Below are positions 33,219-42,834 of a stretch of DNA of 63,528 bases, piece after piece (positions within the stretch are counted from its first letter, which is position 1; each line of letters begins with the position of its first letter). Location: positions 1-63,528 of the forward strand of contig NZ_JALJFG010000038.1 of NCBI RefSeq assembly GCF_023242475.1. The letters run 5' to 3'. Source of the stretch: Pseudomonas sp. MWU15-20650. GTDB lineage: Bacteria; Pseudomonadota; Gammaproteobacteria; Pseudomonadales; Pseudomonadaceae. A program made the position numbers and the translations under genes. A model generated the notes under the pieces. The model saw nothing but the letters and a program-made list of their open reading frames with translations. It made no database searches and was not told the origin of the DNA.

Positions 33219-35138
33219 TCAGGCATCCAGCTCGGCCCAACGCTCAACCAGCACTTCCAGCTCCTGGTTCAATGTCTCCAGGGAAGCGATGACCTTGGCG
33301 GTTTCTGCTGCCGGACGCAGATAGAAACCCGCGTCGGCCATTTCCGCTTCTACCGCAGCGATCTGCTGTTCCTTGGCGTCGATATCACCCGGCAAAGCTT
33401 CCAGCTCACGCTGCAACTTGTAGCTGAGCTTCTTCTTGGCAGGCGCTGCTTCCGGTGCCGGCGCAGGCGCCGCAGCGACTGGCGCCACCACTGCCGAGGT
33501 CAAGTCGGCCTTGCCGGACTTGCTTTCGGTCACACCCAACAGACGTGGCGAGCCGCCCTGGCGCAGCCAGTCCTGGTAACCACCGACGTATTCACGCACC
33601 TTGCCTTCACCTTCGAAGACCAGCGTGCTGGTGACCACGTTGTCGAGGAATGCCCGGTCGTGGCTGACCATCAGTACGGTGCCGTTGAAGGTCAGCAAGA
33701 CCTCTTCCAGCAGTTCGAGGGTTTCCACGTCGAGGTCGTTGGTCGGTTCGTCGAGCACCAGCAGGTTCGCCGGTTTGCTGAACAGCTTGGCCAACAGCAG
33801 GCGCGCACGCTCGCCACCGGACAAGGCTTTCACCGGTGTACGTGCACGTTGTGGGCTGAACAGGAAGTCGCCCAGGTAGCTGAGTACGTGGCGGCTCTGG
33901 CCGTCGATGTCGATAAAGTCGCGGCCTTCGGCGACGTTGTCGATCACGGTTTTTTCCAGGTCCAACTGGTGGCGCAGTTGGTCGAAGTAAGCCACGTCGA
34001 TGCGCGTGCCCTCTTCCACGGTGCCGCTGGTCGGTTGCAGGCCGCTGAGCATCAGCTTGAGCAAGGTGGTCTTGCCGGTGCCGTTGGCGCCCAGCAGGCC
34101 GATACGGTCGCCGCGCTGCAGGACCATGGAGAAGTCCTTGATCAGGAACGGGCCATCCGGGTGATGGAAGCTGACGTTCTCCAGCACCATGACCTGCTTG
34201 CCCGACTTGTCGGCCGTATCGAGCTGGATATTGGCCTTGCCGGTGCGCTCGCGACGCTCACTGCGCTCAACGCGCAGGGCTTTCAACGCACGCACGCGGC
34301 CTTCGTTACGGGTGCGGCGAGCCTTGATGCCCTGGCGGATCCAGACTTCTTCCTGGGCCAGTTTTTTGTCGAACAGCGCGTTGGCGGTTTCTTCGGCCGC
34401 CAGCGCCGCTTCCTTGTGCACCAGGAAGCTGGCGTAGTCGCCGTTCCAGTCAATCAGGCCGCCACGGTCCAGTTCGAGGATGCGCGTGGCCAGGTTCTGC
34501 AGGAAGGAACGGTCGTGCGTGATAAACAGCACAGCGCCCTGGAAATCCTTGAGGGCTTCTTCAAGCCAGGCAATCGCGCCGATGTCCAAGTGGTTGGTTG
34601 GCTCATCGAGCAGCAGCAGGTCCGGCTCGGATACCAGGGCCTGGGCCAACAGCACACGACGACGCCAGCCACCGGACAATTCGGCGAGGGTCTTGTCGGC
34701 CGGCAGTTGCAGGCGGCTCAGGGTGCTGTCCACCAATTGCTGCAAGCGCCAGCCGTCACGGGCTTCGAGGTCTTGCTGGACGTGCATCAGCTTGTCCAGG
34801 TCTTCTTCGGTTACACAGTTCTGCGCCAGGTGATGGTATTCGGCGAGCAAGGCGCCCACGCCATCCAGGCCCTCGGCGACCACGTCGAACACGGTCCGCC
34901 CGTCGGCCACCGGCAGTTCTTGCGGCAATTCGCCAATCTTTAGGCCCGGCGCGCGCCAGACAGAACCGTCATCGGGCTTCTGATCGCCTTTTACCAGCTT
35001 CATCATGCTGGACTTGCCGGTGCCGTTGCGGCCGATGATGCACACCCGCTCACCACGGGCGATCTGCCAGGACACCTTGTCCAACAACGGCATAGCGCCG
35101 AAAGCAAGGGACACATCGCTGAATTTGAGCAGGGTCAT
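33219..35138 (-). CDS. uup: ABC-F ATPase, Uup-like
   Basis: The 639-residue soluble protein has two ABC domains and no membrane segments. Walker A motifs are GRNGTGKSS (residues 36-44) and GANGTGKTT near 350; signatures LSGGWRRRVLLAQAL and LSGGERARLLLAKLF; both Walker B motifs end in LLDEPTNHLD or VLDEPTNDLD. A C-terminal coiled coil (about 560-639) with KLQRELEALP is typical of Uup, which acts on ribosomes or branched DNA. ATG 35138 (MTLLKFSDVSL) is chosen. Divergent from slt, 213 bp apart. Confidence 0.93.
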   Translation of the reverse strand: MTLLKFSDVSLAFGAMPLLDKVSWQIARGERVCIIGRNGTGKSSMMKLVKGDQKPDDGSVWRAPGLKIGELPQELPVADGRTVFDVVAEGLDGVGALLAEYHHLAQNCVTEEDLDKLMHVQQDLEARDGWRLQQLVDSTLSRLQLPADKTLAELSGGWRRRVLLAQALVSEPDLLLLDEPTNHLDIGAIAWLEEALKDFQGAVLFITHDRSFLQNLATRILELDRGGLIDWNGDYASFLVHKEAALAAEETANALFDKKLAQEEVWIRQGIKARRTRNEGRVRALKALRVERSERRERTGKANIQLDTADKSGKQVMVLENVSFHHPDGPFLIKDFSMVLQRGDRIGLLGANGTGKTTLLKLMLSGLQPTSGTVEEGTRIDVAYFDQLRHQLDLEKTVIDNVAEGRDFIDIDGQSRHVLSYLGDFLFSPQRARTPVKALSGGERARLLLAKLFSKPANLLVLDEPTNDLDVETLELLEEVLLTFNGTVLMVSHDRAFLDNVVTSTLVFEGEGKVREYVGGYQDWLRQGGSPRLLGVTESKSGKADLTSAVVAPVAAAPAPAPEAAPAKKKLSYKLQRELEALPGDIDAKEQQIAAVEAEMADAGFYLRPAAETAKVIASLETLNQELEVLVERWAELDA

Positions 35139-35351
35139 ACGCTTCTCCAAAAACTGGGCGCGCATTCTACCTGACTTGAGGGTGGGATGCGGCCGGCATT
35201 TTCGCTATCGATACGTTCTGTAGGACATTTCCGATCAACTTGAACCAACCGGCCGGCAAAGCTTTCACGGGGCGCTGGCAAAAGGCTAAGCTAGGGGCAA
35301 TCAGTGTCGGCGGTGCCGGTGCTAGTCGTGATTTCTCTGCACGGACGTCTC

Positions 35352-37280
35352 ATGCGCAGTCGCCTTTTCAACTTTTTATCTTGTCTGCTTCTTTCCGCCA
35401 CCGCCGCTCAATCCGCCCAGGCCGTGGACCTCACCACCCAACGTCAATATTACGATGAAGCCAAGCGCGCCTTGGCTAAAGGCGACAGCGGCCCGTACAT
35501 GCAATACAGCCAGGCCCTGGCCGACTATCCGCTCACGCCGTACCTGGCCTATGACGAGCTGACCGCGCGCCTGAAAACCGCGAGTAACGAGGAAATCGAA
35601 CAATTCCTCGCCAAAAACGGCGACCTGCCCCAGGCCAACTGGATGAAACTGCGCTGGTTGCGCTGGCTGGCCGACCGTGGCGATTGGCAAACCTTTGAAA
35701 AGTACTACGACCCCAAGCTCAACTTCGTCGAACTGGACTGCCTGCACGGCCAGTACCAGCTCACCCACAACCTGAAGGCTGAAGGCTACAAAACCACCGA
35801 AAAGCTGTGGATGACCGGCAAATCCCAACCCGCTGCCTGTGATGCCACCTTCGGCCAGTGGGCGGCTGATGGCCAACTGACTGAGCGGAAGATCTGGGAC
35901 CGCGCCAAGCTCGCCGCGGAGGCGCGTAACTACGCGCTGGCCAACAGCCTGGTGAAAACCCTGCCAACCCTCGGCGCCCAAGGCCGGCTGATGGTCGATG
36001 TGGCCCAGAAGCCGGACATGCTCGGCGACCCATCCCGCTTCCTGCCCGCGAACGAGGCGATGTCCGACGCCGTGGGCCTGGGCTTGCGTCGCCTGGCACG
36101 CCAGGACCCGGATAAAGCCATGGCGCTGCTTGATGGCTACGCCAGCAGCATGCACTTCTCCCGTGACGAAAAAGTGTCGATCGCCCGGGAAATAGGCCTG
36201 ACCCTGGCGCGTCGCTACGACCCTCGCGCACTGGACGTGATGACCCAATACGACCCCGAACTGCGTGACAACACCGTCTCCGAGTGGCGCCTGCGCCTGC
36301 TGTTGCGCCTGGCTCGCTGGGAAGACGCCTACCAGTTGACCCGCAAGCTCCCACAAGACCTGGCCACCACCAACCGCTGGCGGTACTGGCAGGCACGCAG
36401 CCTGGAATTGGCCGAGCCGAAAAACCCCCAGGCCCTGGTGCTGTACAAAAACGTGGCCAAGGAACGGGACTTTTATGGATTCCTCGCGGCTGACCGGTCC
36501 AAGTCACCGTATCAGTTGACCAACAAACCGCTGGTGATGAACCAGGCCCTGCTCAACAAGGTGCGCAACACCCCCGGTGTACGCCGCGCCCTGGAGTTCT
36601 ACGCCCGTGGCCAGGTGGTGGATGGCCGCCGCGAGTGGTACCACGTCAGCCGTCACTTCAACCGCGACGAAATGGTCGCCCAGGCCAAACTGGCCTACGA
36701 CATGAAGTGGTACTTCCCGGCGATCCGGACCATCAGCCAGGCGCAGTATTGGGATGACCTGGATATTCGCTTCCCGATGGCCCACCGCGACACCCTGGTA
36801 CGTGAAGCCAAGGTGCGTGGCCTGCATTCAAGCTGGGTGTTCGCCATCACTCGCCAGGAAAGCGCGTTCATGGACGATGCCCGCTCCGGTGTAGGCGCCA
36901 GCGGCCTGATGCAACTGATGCCCGGAACCGCCAAGGAAACCGCGCGCAAATTCAGCATCCCCCTGGCCTCCCCGGCCCAGGTGCTGGACCCGGACAAAAA
37001 CATCCAGCTCGGCGCCGCTTACCTGAGCCAGGTACACAGCCAGTTCAACGGCAACCGCGTCCTCGCCTCCGCAGCCTACAACGCCGGCCCCGGCCGCGTG
37101 CGCCAATGGTTGCGTGGTGCTGACCACCTGAGCTTCGACGTATGGGTCGAAAGCATCCCATTCGATGAAACCCGTCAGTATGTTCAGAACGTGCTGTCTT
37201 ATTCAGTGATCTACGGGCAGAAGCTCAACTCACCGCAGCCGCTGGTGGATTGGCATGAACGCTATTTCGATGATCAGTAA
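35352..37280 (+). CDS. slt: Soluble lytic murein transglycosylase
   Basis: Periplasmic enzyme that cuts the MurNAc-GlcNAc bond with 1,6-anhydro ring formation. The 642-residue precursor has a signal peptide (residues 1-24, cut after AQA), a long superhelical U-domain, and a C-terminal SLT catalytic domain: the glutamate in ITRQESAFMDDARSGVGASG, LMQLMPGTA and AAYNAGPGRV. ATG 35352 starts the signal peptide; the open frame extends 16 codons upstream. NagZ, which processes the resulting muropeptides, is encoded 14 kb away. Confidence 0.95.
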   Translation: MRSRLFNFLSCLLLSATAAQSAQAVDLTTQRQYYDEAKRALAKGDSGPYMQYSQALADYPLTPYLAYDELTARLKTASNEEIEQFLAKNGDLPQANWMKLRWLRWLADRGDWQTFEKYYDPKLNFVELDCLHGQYQLTHNLKAEGYKTTEKLWMTGKSQPAACDATFGQWAADGQLTERKIWDRAKLAAEARNYALANSLVKTLPTLGAQGRLMVDVAQKPDMLGDPSRFLPANEAMSDAVGLGLRRLARQDPDKAMALLDGYASSMHFSRDEKVSIAREIGLTLARRYDPRALDVMTQYDPELRDNTVSEWRLRLLLRLARWEDAYQLTRKLPQDLATTNRWRYWQARSLELAEPKNPQALVLYKNVAKERDFYGFLAADRSKSPYQLTNKPLVMNQALLNKVRNTPGVRRALEFYARGQVVDGRREWYHVSRHFNRDEMVAQAKLAYDMKWYFPAIRTISQAQYWDDLDIRFPMAHRDTLVREAKVRGLHSSWVFAITRQESAFMDDARSGVGASGLMQLMPGTAKETARKFSIPLASPAQVLDPDKNIQLGAAYLSQVHSQFNGNRVLASAAYNAGPGRVRQWLRGADHLSFDVWVESIPFDETRQYVQNVLSYSVIYGQKLNSPQPLVDWHERYFDDQ

Positions 37281-37331
37281 GACGCTGATGTCGTTCCGCT
37301 AAGACTCGATTGGCAGAACGAACCCAATTCA

Positions 37332-37422
37332 AATGTGGGAGGGGGCTTGCCCCCGATTGCAGGGTGTCAGTCAGCACTTCTGTTGCTGACCCGCCGCTAT
37401 CGGGGCAAGCCCCTACCACATT
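37332..37422. repeat. REP-like inverted pair
   Basis: AATGTGGGAGGGGGCTTGCC at left and CTATCGGGGCAAGCCCCTAC at right, with GTCAGTCAGC/GCTGAC arms in the spacer. Between the convergent slt and ABC exporter genes. Confidence 0.8.
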
Positions 37423-37468
37423 GAATATTCGGCGGGTCCAGAACGGTGGATGCGTCCCAGGGATAGCG

Positions 37469-39226
37469 CTATTCACCATCACTGAACTGCAGCGCCGCCA
37501 ACCGCGCATACAGCGGGTTACTCGCAATCAACTGCTGGTGTGTGCCGACTGCCACCAGCTTGCCTTGGTCCATGACCGCAATTCGATCCGCATGCTTGAC
37601 CGTCGCCAGTCGGTGCGCGATCACCAGCGTGGTGCGGCCCTGCATCAGTTGCGGCAAGGCTTGCTGGATCAAGTGTTCACTCTGGGCGTCAAGGGCGCTG
37701 GTCGCTTCGTCCAGTAACAAGATCGGCGCGTCCACCAGCAGCGCACGGGCGATGGCCAGGCGCTGCCGCTGACCACCGGAGAGGCCCATACCACCGTCGC
37801 CGAGGTGGGTCTGGTAGCCATCGGGCATTTGCAGGATGAAGTCGTGGGCATGGGCAATGCGCGCGGCCGCTTCGACCTGGGCCGTGGTGGCGGACGGGTT
37901 ACCGTAACGAATGTTGTCCTCGACGCTGCCGAAGAACAACGCCGGGCTTTGGGACACCAAGGCAAACTGGCGGCGCAGGTCCAGGGGGTCGAGTTCGGTC
38001 AATGGGTGGCCTTCAAGCAGGATACGGCCGTGCTGGGGGTCGTAGAAACGCAGCAGCAAATCAAAAAGGGTCGATTTGCCTGCGCCAGACGGACCTACCA
38101 ATGCGAGGGTTTCGCCAGGATTGATGGTCAGGCTCAAGCCATCGATGGCGTTGCTGTCCGGCCTCGAGGGGTAGGAAAAACGCAGGTCTTGCAGCGCCAG
38201 CCGGCCACTGACTCGCTCCGGCAACGATACCGTGCCATTGGCAGGCGCCTGGATTTCGTTGGTCGACTGCAACAGTTCGCCAATTCGCTCAGCCGCACCC
38301 GCGGCGCGCTGCAACTCGCCGAGCACTTCGCTCAAGGTGCCGACGGCACTGCCGACGATCAGGCTGTAGAACACAAAGGCCGCCAGTTCACCACCGGAAA
38401 TCCGCCCGCTGATGACATCCATGCCGCCGACCCACAGCATCACGCCCACGGCGCCCAGTACCAGCATGATCACCAGGGTAATCAACCAGGCGCGCTGCAC
38501 GATGCGTTTACGTGCCGTGGCAAAGGCGTCCTCTACGGTGACCGCGAAACGCTGCTCGTCCTGCACCTGGTGGTTATAGGCCTGCACCGTCTTGATCTGG
38601 CCGAGCGTCTCGGACACGTAACTGCCCACGTCGGCAATGCGGTCCTGGCTCAGCCGCGACAGGCTGCGCACACGCCGGCCGAAAATCAGGATCGGCGCCA
38701 GCACCAACGGCAGGGCCACCACCACGATGCTGGTGAGCTTGGGGTTGGTGATGAACAGCAGCACGATACCGCCGATGACCATCAAGGCATTACGCAGAAA
38801 CAACGAGAGCGATGAACCGATCACCGACTGTAGCAAGGTGGTGTCGGTGGTCAGCCGCGATTGGATTTCCGAGCTGCGGTTGTTCTCGTAGAAACCCGGG
38901 TGCAAGTAGATCAAGTGGTTGAACACCTGCCGACGAATATCCGCCACCACCCGCTCGCCAATCCATGACACCAGGTAGAACCGCGTAAAGGTGCCCACGG
39001 CCAAGGCCAGCACCAACACCATGAACAGGCCGATGGACTGGTTGAGCAAGTGCGGCGACTGCGTCATGAAACCTTGGTCCACCAACAGACGAATGCCCTG
39101 CCCCATGGACAGGGTGATACCCGCCGTGACGATCAGCGCCAGCAAGGCGCCGAGCGCCTGCCAGCGATACGGCGCAACAAAGCGGCTGGCCAGGCGAATC
39201 GCACGGCGTTGACGGAGTGAGAACAT
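37469..39226 (-). CDS. ABC exporter half-transporter (MsbA/ABCB10-like)
   Basis: The 585-residue protein fuses an N-terminal six-TM exporter domain (residues about 15-300) to an ATPase domain. Walker A is GPSGAGKSTL, signature LSGGQRQRLAIARAL, Walker B ILLLDEATSALD and H-loop IAHR. Homodimer expected. The substrate is not evident: lipid, peptide or drug. ATG 39226 is chosen because AGGTGA lies about 8 bp upstream; ATG 39235 adds MPP. The gene is divergent from the small gene at 39482 and shows no operon partner. Confidence 0.88.
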   Translation of the reverse strand: MFSLRQRRAIRLASRFVAPYRWQALGALLALIVTAGITLSMGQGIRLLVDQGFMTQSPHLLNQSIGLFMVLVLALAVGTFTRFYLVSWIGERVVADIRRQVFNHLIYLHPGFYENNRSSEIQSRLTTDTTLLQSVIGSSLSLFLRNALMVIGGIVLLFITNPKLTSIVVVALPLVLAPILIFGRRVRSLSRLSQDRIADVGSYVSETLGQIKTVQAYNHQVQDEQRFAVTVEDAFATARKRIVQRAWLITLVIMLVLGAVGVMLWVGGMDVISGRISGGELAAFVFYSLIVGSAVGTLSEVLGELQRAAGAAERIGELLQSTNEIQAPANGTVSLPERVSGRLALQDLRFSYPSRPDSNAIDGLSLTINPGETLALVGPSGAGKSTLFDLLLRFYDPQHGRILLEGHPLTELDPLDLRRQFALVSQSPALFFGSVEDNIRYGNPSATTAQVEAAARIAHAHDFILQMPDGYQTHLGDGGMGLSGGQRQRLAIARALLVDAPILLLDEATSALDAQSEHLIQQALPQLMQGRTTLVIAHRLATVKHADRIAVMDQGKLVAVGTHQQLIASNPLYARLAALQFSDGE

Positions 39227-39238
39227 GGGGGGCATCAC

Positions 39239-39481
39239 CTGCGCAGGAGAGATAAGTATCTACACAGCAACATTGGGGGAACTTGAGTAAATAACAATGA
39301 GTCAGGTTAATTATGCCCGCCGATGCCGGATCCTAGAGGCTATTGGTCTAAGACCCATCTGGAAATATGTATCGGTTTCTGGTGGACTGGGTATTCGAAC
39401 CGATGACTGTGTAAGGAGTTGTAATAGCTCGGTCACGCGGGGGAATTAAACTAGGTACACAACCTGATGAGGAGACAGGCC
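39239..39481. other. 243-bp intergenic region with tRNA-3'-end-like fragment
   Basis: Divergent promoter region of the ABC exporter and the small gene at 39482. On the minus strand at 39402-39380 there is CGGTTCGAATACCCAGTCCACCA in two adjoining pieces (a T-loop-like GGTTCGAAT and an end CAGTCCACCA), but no matching tRNA 5' part. Confidence 0.4.
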
Positions 39482-39661
39482 ATGACCTTGCACACCAGCA
39501 GCACTGACAAAGTAGAAGTCATCCGCAAAGAGCGCCAAGCTCATTTGGGTTGCTCGATCATCGACGCCCAGGGGCGCGAAGTGCCGATTACTGAAGACAT
39601 GATCCAGCAAGCTTGCCGCGAGCTGGAACAGCGACTGGTCAAACCTGCCCAGCAAGGCTGA
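39482..39661 (+). CDS. Small conserved Pseudomonas protein (59 residues)
   Basis: Product begins MTLHTSSTDKVEVIRKE and contains GCSIIDAQGREVPITEDMIQQACRELE in two parts: an IIDAQGREVPIT core and a helical C-terminus. I believe it belongs to a short Pseudomonas-conserved family (PA1571-like), function unknown. ATG 39482 follows GAGGAGA with good spacing. A strong terminator follows, which supports a real short gene. Confidence 0.75.
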   Translation: MTLHTSSTDKVEVIRKERQAHLGCSIIDAQGREVPITEDMIQQACRELEQRLVKPAQQG

Positions 39662-39680
39662 AGCGCCCACGCTCTTTCTG

Positions 39681-39707
39681 ACCCGGCCCAAGTGGCCGGG
39701 TTTTTTA
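39681..39707 (+). terminator. Rho-independent terminator after small gene
   Basis: ACCCGGCC-CAAGT-GGCCGGGT followed by TTTTTTAT. It lies 20 bp after the 59-residue ORF. Confidence 0.92.
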
Positions 39708-39718
39708 TCGGGGTTCAT

Positions 39719-39874
39719 ACCCTAATGCCACGCTGGAACGAGCAACCGGTAACCTGTGGCCAGCGGGCTTGTTGTGGCCAGCGGGCTTGTCCCGCGTTGG
39801 GGCGCGTAGCGCCCCCAAAGAAGGGCGAATGCGGTGTACCAGAGGGTAGTGTTCCTTCTTAACGGACTGGCATT
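39719..39874. repeat. Nested interspersed repeats
   Basis: Outer parts TAATGCCA..CGCTGGAACGAGCAACCG (39723-39750) and TAGTGTTCCTTCTTAACG..GGCATT (39847-39874) match the two halves of the 77-bp element at 56157-56233 (reverse orientation). Between them lies a copy of the GC-rich repeat AGCGGGCTTGTCCCGCGTTG (about 39780-39840). Ends 5 bp from the pdxB stop. Confidence 0.6.
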
Positions 39875-39879
39875 GGGGT

Positions 39880-41022
39880 TTATACCCGTTCGGCGCCCAA
39901 GGCCGAGACGATAGTGGACAACACCGCCGACTCGCCATTGATGCGCACCTTCAGGCCATCAATCTCGCGACGCTGCGGGTAGTGCTTGCGCAGCAGGTCG
40001 AACGCCTTACGCTGCTCTTGCACTGTTCCCACCAGGCTGCGACGGAAATCCGCATCATCCCGTCGCGGGTCGTACACACTGCGACACAAGGTTGCCAGTG
40101 CCCAGGCCCGGTCGGTTGACGCATTCAGGTGCACCTCGGCCAGCCAGGGCGGTGGCAGCAAATCAGCTAATTGAATGCTCGGTTCCTGCCCCAGGTGCGC
40201 ACAGAACGCCTGGTAGATCTGCGCCGTGCCGCGCTGCTTGCCATCGAGGCTGTAGCCGGCGATATGCGGCGTGGCCAGCACGCACAGGTCGGCCAGGTCC
40301 ACATCCACCTCAGGCTCGCCTTCCCACACGTCCAGTACCGCCTGCAGGTCTTCACGCGCCAGCAACACCTCACGCAGGGCGGCGTTGTCCACCACCGGGC
40401 CGCGGCTGGCGTTGATCAGCCACGTGCCGGGCTTAAGCTGTTCCAACCGCTGGCGATCCAATAAATGCCAGGTGGCGCCATTGCCGGACTTGGTCAGCGG
40501 CGTGTGCAAGCTGATCACATCGCACTGCTCGATGATCTGCTGCAGGCTGACGTAGTCGCCGTCTGCGGCGACCTGGCGCGGCGGGTCGCACACCAGCACG
40601 TTCCAACCCAGGCCCTTGAGCACTTTGACCAGCCGCCCGCCGACTTCACCGGCGCCGACGACGCCGTAGGTACGCTGATTGAGGTCGGCGCCTTCGATCT
40701 CGGCCAGGGTCTGCAAGCTGCCCAGCACGTAGTCCACCACGCCCCGCGCATTGCACCCGGGAGCGCTGGACCAGCTGATACCAGCCTGCTTGAAGTACTC
40801 CAGGTCCAAGTGATCGGTGCCGATCGTGCAGGTGCCGACAAATCGCACCTTCGTACCGTCGAGCAAAGCCCGGTTGACGTTGGTCACCGAGCGCACCAGC
40901 AGCACGTCGGCCTGCTCGACCGTGGCGCGGTCGATAGAACGGCCGGGCACGCGGCGAATTTCGCCAAACCCTTCGAAGAAGGCATCGAGCAGCGGGATAT
41001 TTTCGTCGGCAACAATCAGCAT
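39880..41022 (-). CDS. pdxB: Erythronate-4-phosphate dehydrogenase
   Basis: Second step of DXP-dependent pyridoxal phosphate synthesis: oxidises 4-phosphoerythronate. The 380 residues match PdxB. N-terminal MLIVADENIPLLDAFFEGFG, the NAD-binding VVGAGEVGGRLVKVL and the catalytic R..E..H order with WLINASRGPVVD are present; the C-terminal PdxB-specific domain follows. ATG 41022 is the family start; the frame stays open 126 codons more as a shadow of the MATE gene. Divergent from that gene, 142 bp apart. Confidence 0.95.
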   Translation of the reverse strand: MLIVADENIPLLDAFFEGFGEIRRVPGRSIDRATVEQADVLLVRSVTNVNRALLDGTKVRFVGTCTIGTDHLDLEYFKQAGISWSSAPGCNARGVVDYVLGSLQTLAEIEGADLNQRTYGVVGAGEVGGRLVKVLKGLGWNVLVCDPPRQVAADGDYVSLQQIIEQCDVISLHTPLTKSGNGATWHLLDRQRLEQLKPGTWLINASRGPVVDNAALREVLLAREDLQAVLDVWEGEPEVDVDLADLCVLATPHIAGYSLDGKQRGTAQIYQAFCAHLGQEPSIQLADLLPPPWLAEVHLNASTDRAWALATLCRSVYDPRRDDADFRRSLVGTVQEQRKAFDLLRKHYPQRREIDGLKVRINGESAVLSTIVSALGAERV

Positions 41023-41164
41023 GGCAGGCTCCTTTCGCGGACCCGCAGTGTACAGGCATCCCAGCCGCCGCTTACAAATCCCTAACACAGGTTTTTTCCT
41101 GACCATTGCGTCAAAGCGTAGAATCCGCCGTCCTTGCGACTGCCTTTTGACTGGACACCTGTAC

Positions 41165-42559
41165 GTGAACACTGCTACCGCCCCTCTCACCCGCCCCGCC
41201 CGCATCAGCCGGGAAGTGCGCGGCCTGCTGACGCTGGCCCTGCCGATCATGATCGGCCAACTGGCGACCACCGCGATGAGCTTTGTCGACGCGGTGATGG
41301 CCGGGCGCGTCAGCCCTAAGGACCTGGCAGCGGTTGGCCTGGGTAACTCAATCTGGATCCCGGTGTACCTGCTGATGACGGGCACCCTGCTGGCCACCAC
41401 GCCGAAAGTGGCCCAGCGCTACGGCGCGGGCAATTACAGCGAGATCGGGCCGCTGGTGCGCCAATCGTTGTGGCTGGCCATCGTGGTCGGGATCACCGCG
41501 TCACTGCTACTGCTCAGCGCCGAACCCATCCTGCATGCCATGAAGGTTGAGCCCGACCTGATCAAACCGTCCATGGGTTACCTGCATGGCATCGCCGCAG
41601 GCATGCCGGCCATTGCCCTGTATTACGTGCTGCGCTGTTTCAGTGACGGCCTGGGCCGCACCCGGCCGAGCATGGTGTTGGGCCTGTGCGGGTTGGCATT
41701 GAATATTCCGCTGAACTACATCTTCATCTACGGCCACCTGGGCGTACCCGCCATGGGGGGCGTGGGCTGCGGCTGGGCCACGGGCATTGCGATGTGGGTG
41801 ATGATGCTCGGCCTGGCCGGCTGGACCCGTTGGGGCCCGGCGTACCAGAGCAGCGAACTGTTCAAGCGTTTCGACTGGCCGCAATGGTCGGTGATCAAGC
41901 GCATATTGGGCATTGGCCTGCCCATCGGTGTCGCGATCTTTGCCGAGTCGAGCATCTTCGCGGTGATCGCGCTGTTGATCGGCAGCCTGGGTGCCACCGT
42001 GGTCTCCGGCCACCAGATCGCCCTGAACGTCAGTTCCCTGGTGTTTATGATCCCCTATTCCTTGAGCATGGCCGTCACCGTGCGTGTCGGCCAGGCCCTG
42101 GGCCGTGGCGAACCGCGCGAGGCACGCTTCGCCGCCGGGGTCGGCATGGGCACCGCACTGGCTTATGCCTGCCTGTCCTGCAGCCTGATGCTGATGTTTC
42201 GCGAGCAGATTGCGACGATCTACACCCCGGACCCCGTGGTGATCCACCTGGCGTCGATGCTGATCGTGTTCTCGGCGCTGTTCCAATTCTCCGACTCGAT
42301 CCAGGTCACCGCCGCTGGCGCACTGCGCGGCTATCAGGACACCCGCGTGACCATGGTGCTGACCTTGTTTGCCTATTGGGGCGTGGGGCTACCAGTGGGC
42401 TATGCCTTGGGGCTGACCGATTGGTTCGGCGCACCCAGCGGCCCAAGCGGTTTGTGGCAAGGGCTGATCGTGGGCTTGAGTTGTGCGGCGGGCATGTTGC
42501 TGGTGCGCCTGGCGCGCAGTGCACGCCGGCGCATTCGCCTGGAGAAGGCGCGCGGTTAA
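41165..42559 (+). CDS. MATE-family multidrug efflux pump (NorM/PmpM-like)
   Basis: The 464-residue inner-membrane antiporter has 12 TM helices in two homologous halves, starting TLALPIMIGQLATTAMSFVDAVMAGR, the MATE N-lobe signature. H+ or Na+ driven export of cationic drugs is the family role; the Pseudomonas orthologue PmpM is an H+ antiporter. Translation starts at GTG 41165 (VNTATAPLTRP); the Shine-Dalgarno is weak. The frame open back to 40817 is a shadow of pdxB. Its stop overlaps the stop of convergent tusA by 4 bp. Confidence 0.9.
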   Translation: MNTATAPLTRPARISREVRGLLTLALPIMIGQLATTAMSFVDAVMAGRVSPKDLAAVGLGNSIWIPVYLLMTGTLLATTPKVAQRYGAGNYSEIGPLVRQSLWLAIVVGITASLLLLSAEPILHAMKVEPDLIKPSMGYLHGIAAGMPAIALYYVLRCFSDGLGRTRPSMVLGLCGLALNIPLNYIFIYGHLGVPAMGGVGCGWATGIAMWVMMLGLAGWTRWGPAYQSSELFKRFDWPQWSVIKRILGIGLPIGVAIFAESSIFAVIALLIGSLGATVVSGHQIALNVSSLVFMIPYSLSMAVTVRVGQALGRGEPREARFAAGVGMGTALAYACLSCSLMLMFREQIATIYTPDPVVIHLASMLIVFSALFQFSDSIQVTAAGALRGYQDTRVTMVLTLFAYWGVGLPVGYALGLTDWFGAPSGPSGLWQGLIVGLSCAAGMLLVRLARSARRRIRLEKARG

Positions 42560-42807
42560 TCGAGCTTTTTGCGAATCCAGTACAGGTACGTGCCCGCCTG
42601 CTCCTGCTGGCCCACCAGTTCGTGGTCCAGGAACACGCAGAACTTGGGGATATCGCGACGGGTCGACGGATCGGTCGCGATCACCTTGAGCAAGCCGCCA
42701 GGCGCCAGGTCGCGGATGTGCTGGTGCAGCATCATCACAGGCTCCGGGCAGTTGAGGCCGGTAGCGTCGAGGGTGCCGTCGACGGCGGTGTCGAAAATGT
42801 CGCTCAT
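42556..42807 (-). CDS. tusA: Sulfurtransferase TusA
   Basis: The 83-residue sulfur carrier has the active cysteine C20 in GLNCPEPVMMLH. It hands persulfide sulfur to the TusBCD relay for 2-thiouridine in tRNA and to other acceptors. The length and the CPxPxM motif are those of TusA/SirA. It is on the same strand as rlmM, 27 bp downstream, so both may be co-transcribed. Confidence 0.94.
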   Translation of the reverse strand: MSDIFDTAVDGTLDATGLNCPEPVMMLHQHIRDLAPGGLLKVIATDPSTRRDIPKFCVFLDHELVGQQEQAGTYLYWIRKKLD

Positions 42808-42834
42808 TGATTACTCCTCAAACGGGCGCTCAGT

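Noticed and set aside
39380..39460. Complete tRNA gene on the minus strand
   Set aside because: Only a T-loop/CCA-like end is present; the stem halves do not pair and no 5' acceptor strand GGTGGAC is found.
39880..41400. Longer pdxB reading frame (506 codons)
   Set aside because: The extra 126 codons are antisense to the start of the MATE gene; the PdxB family start is at 41022.
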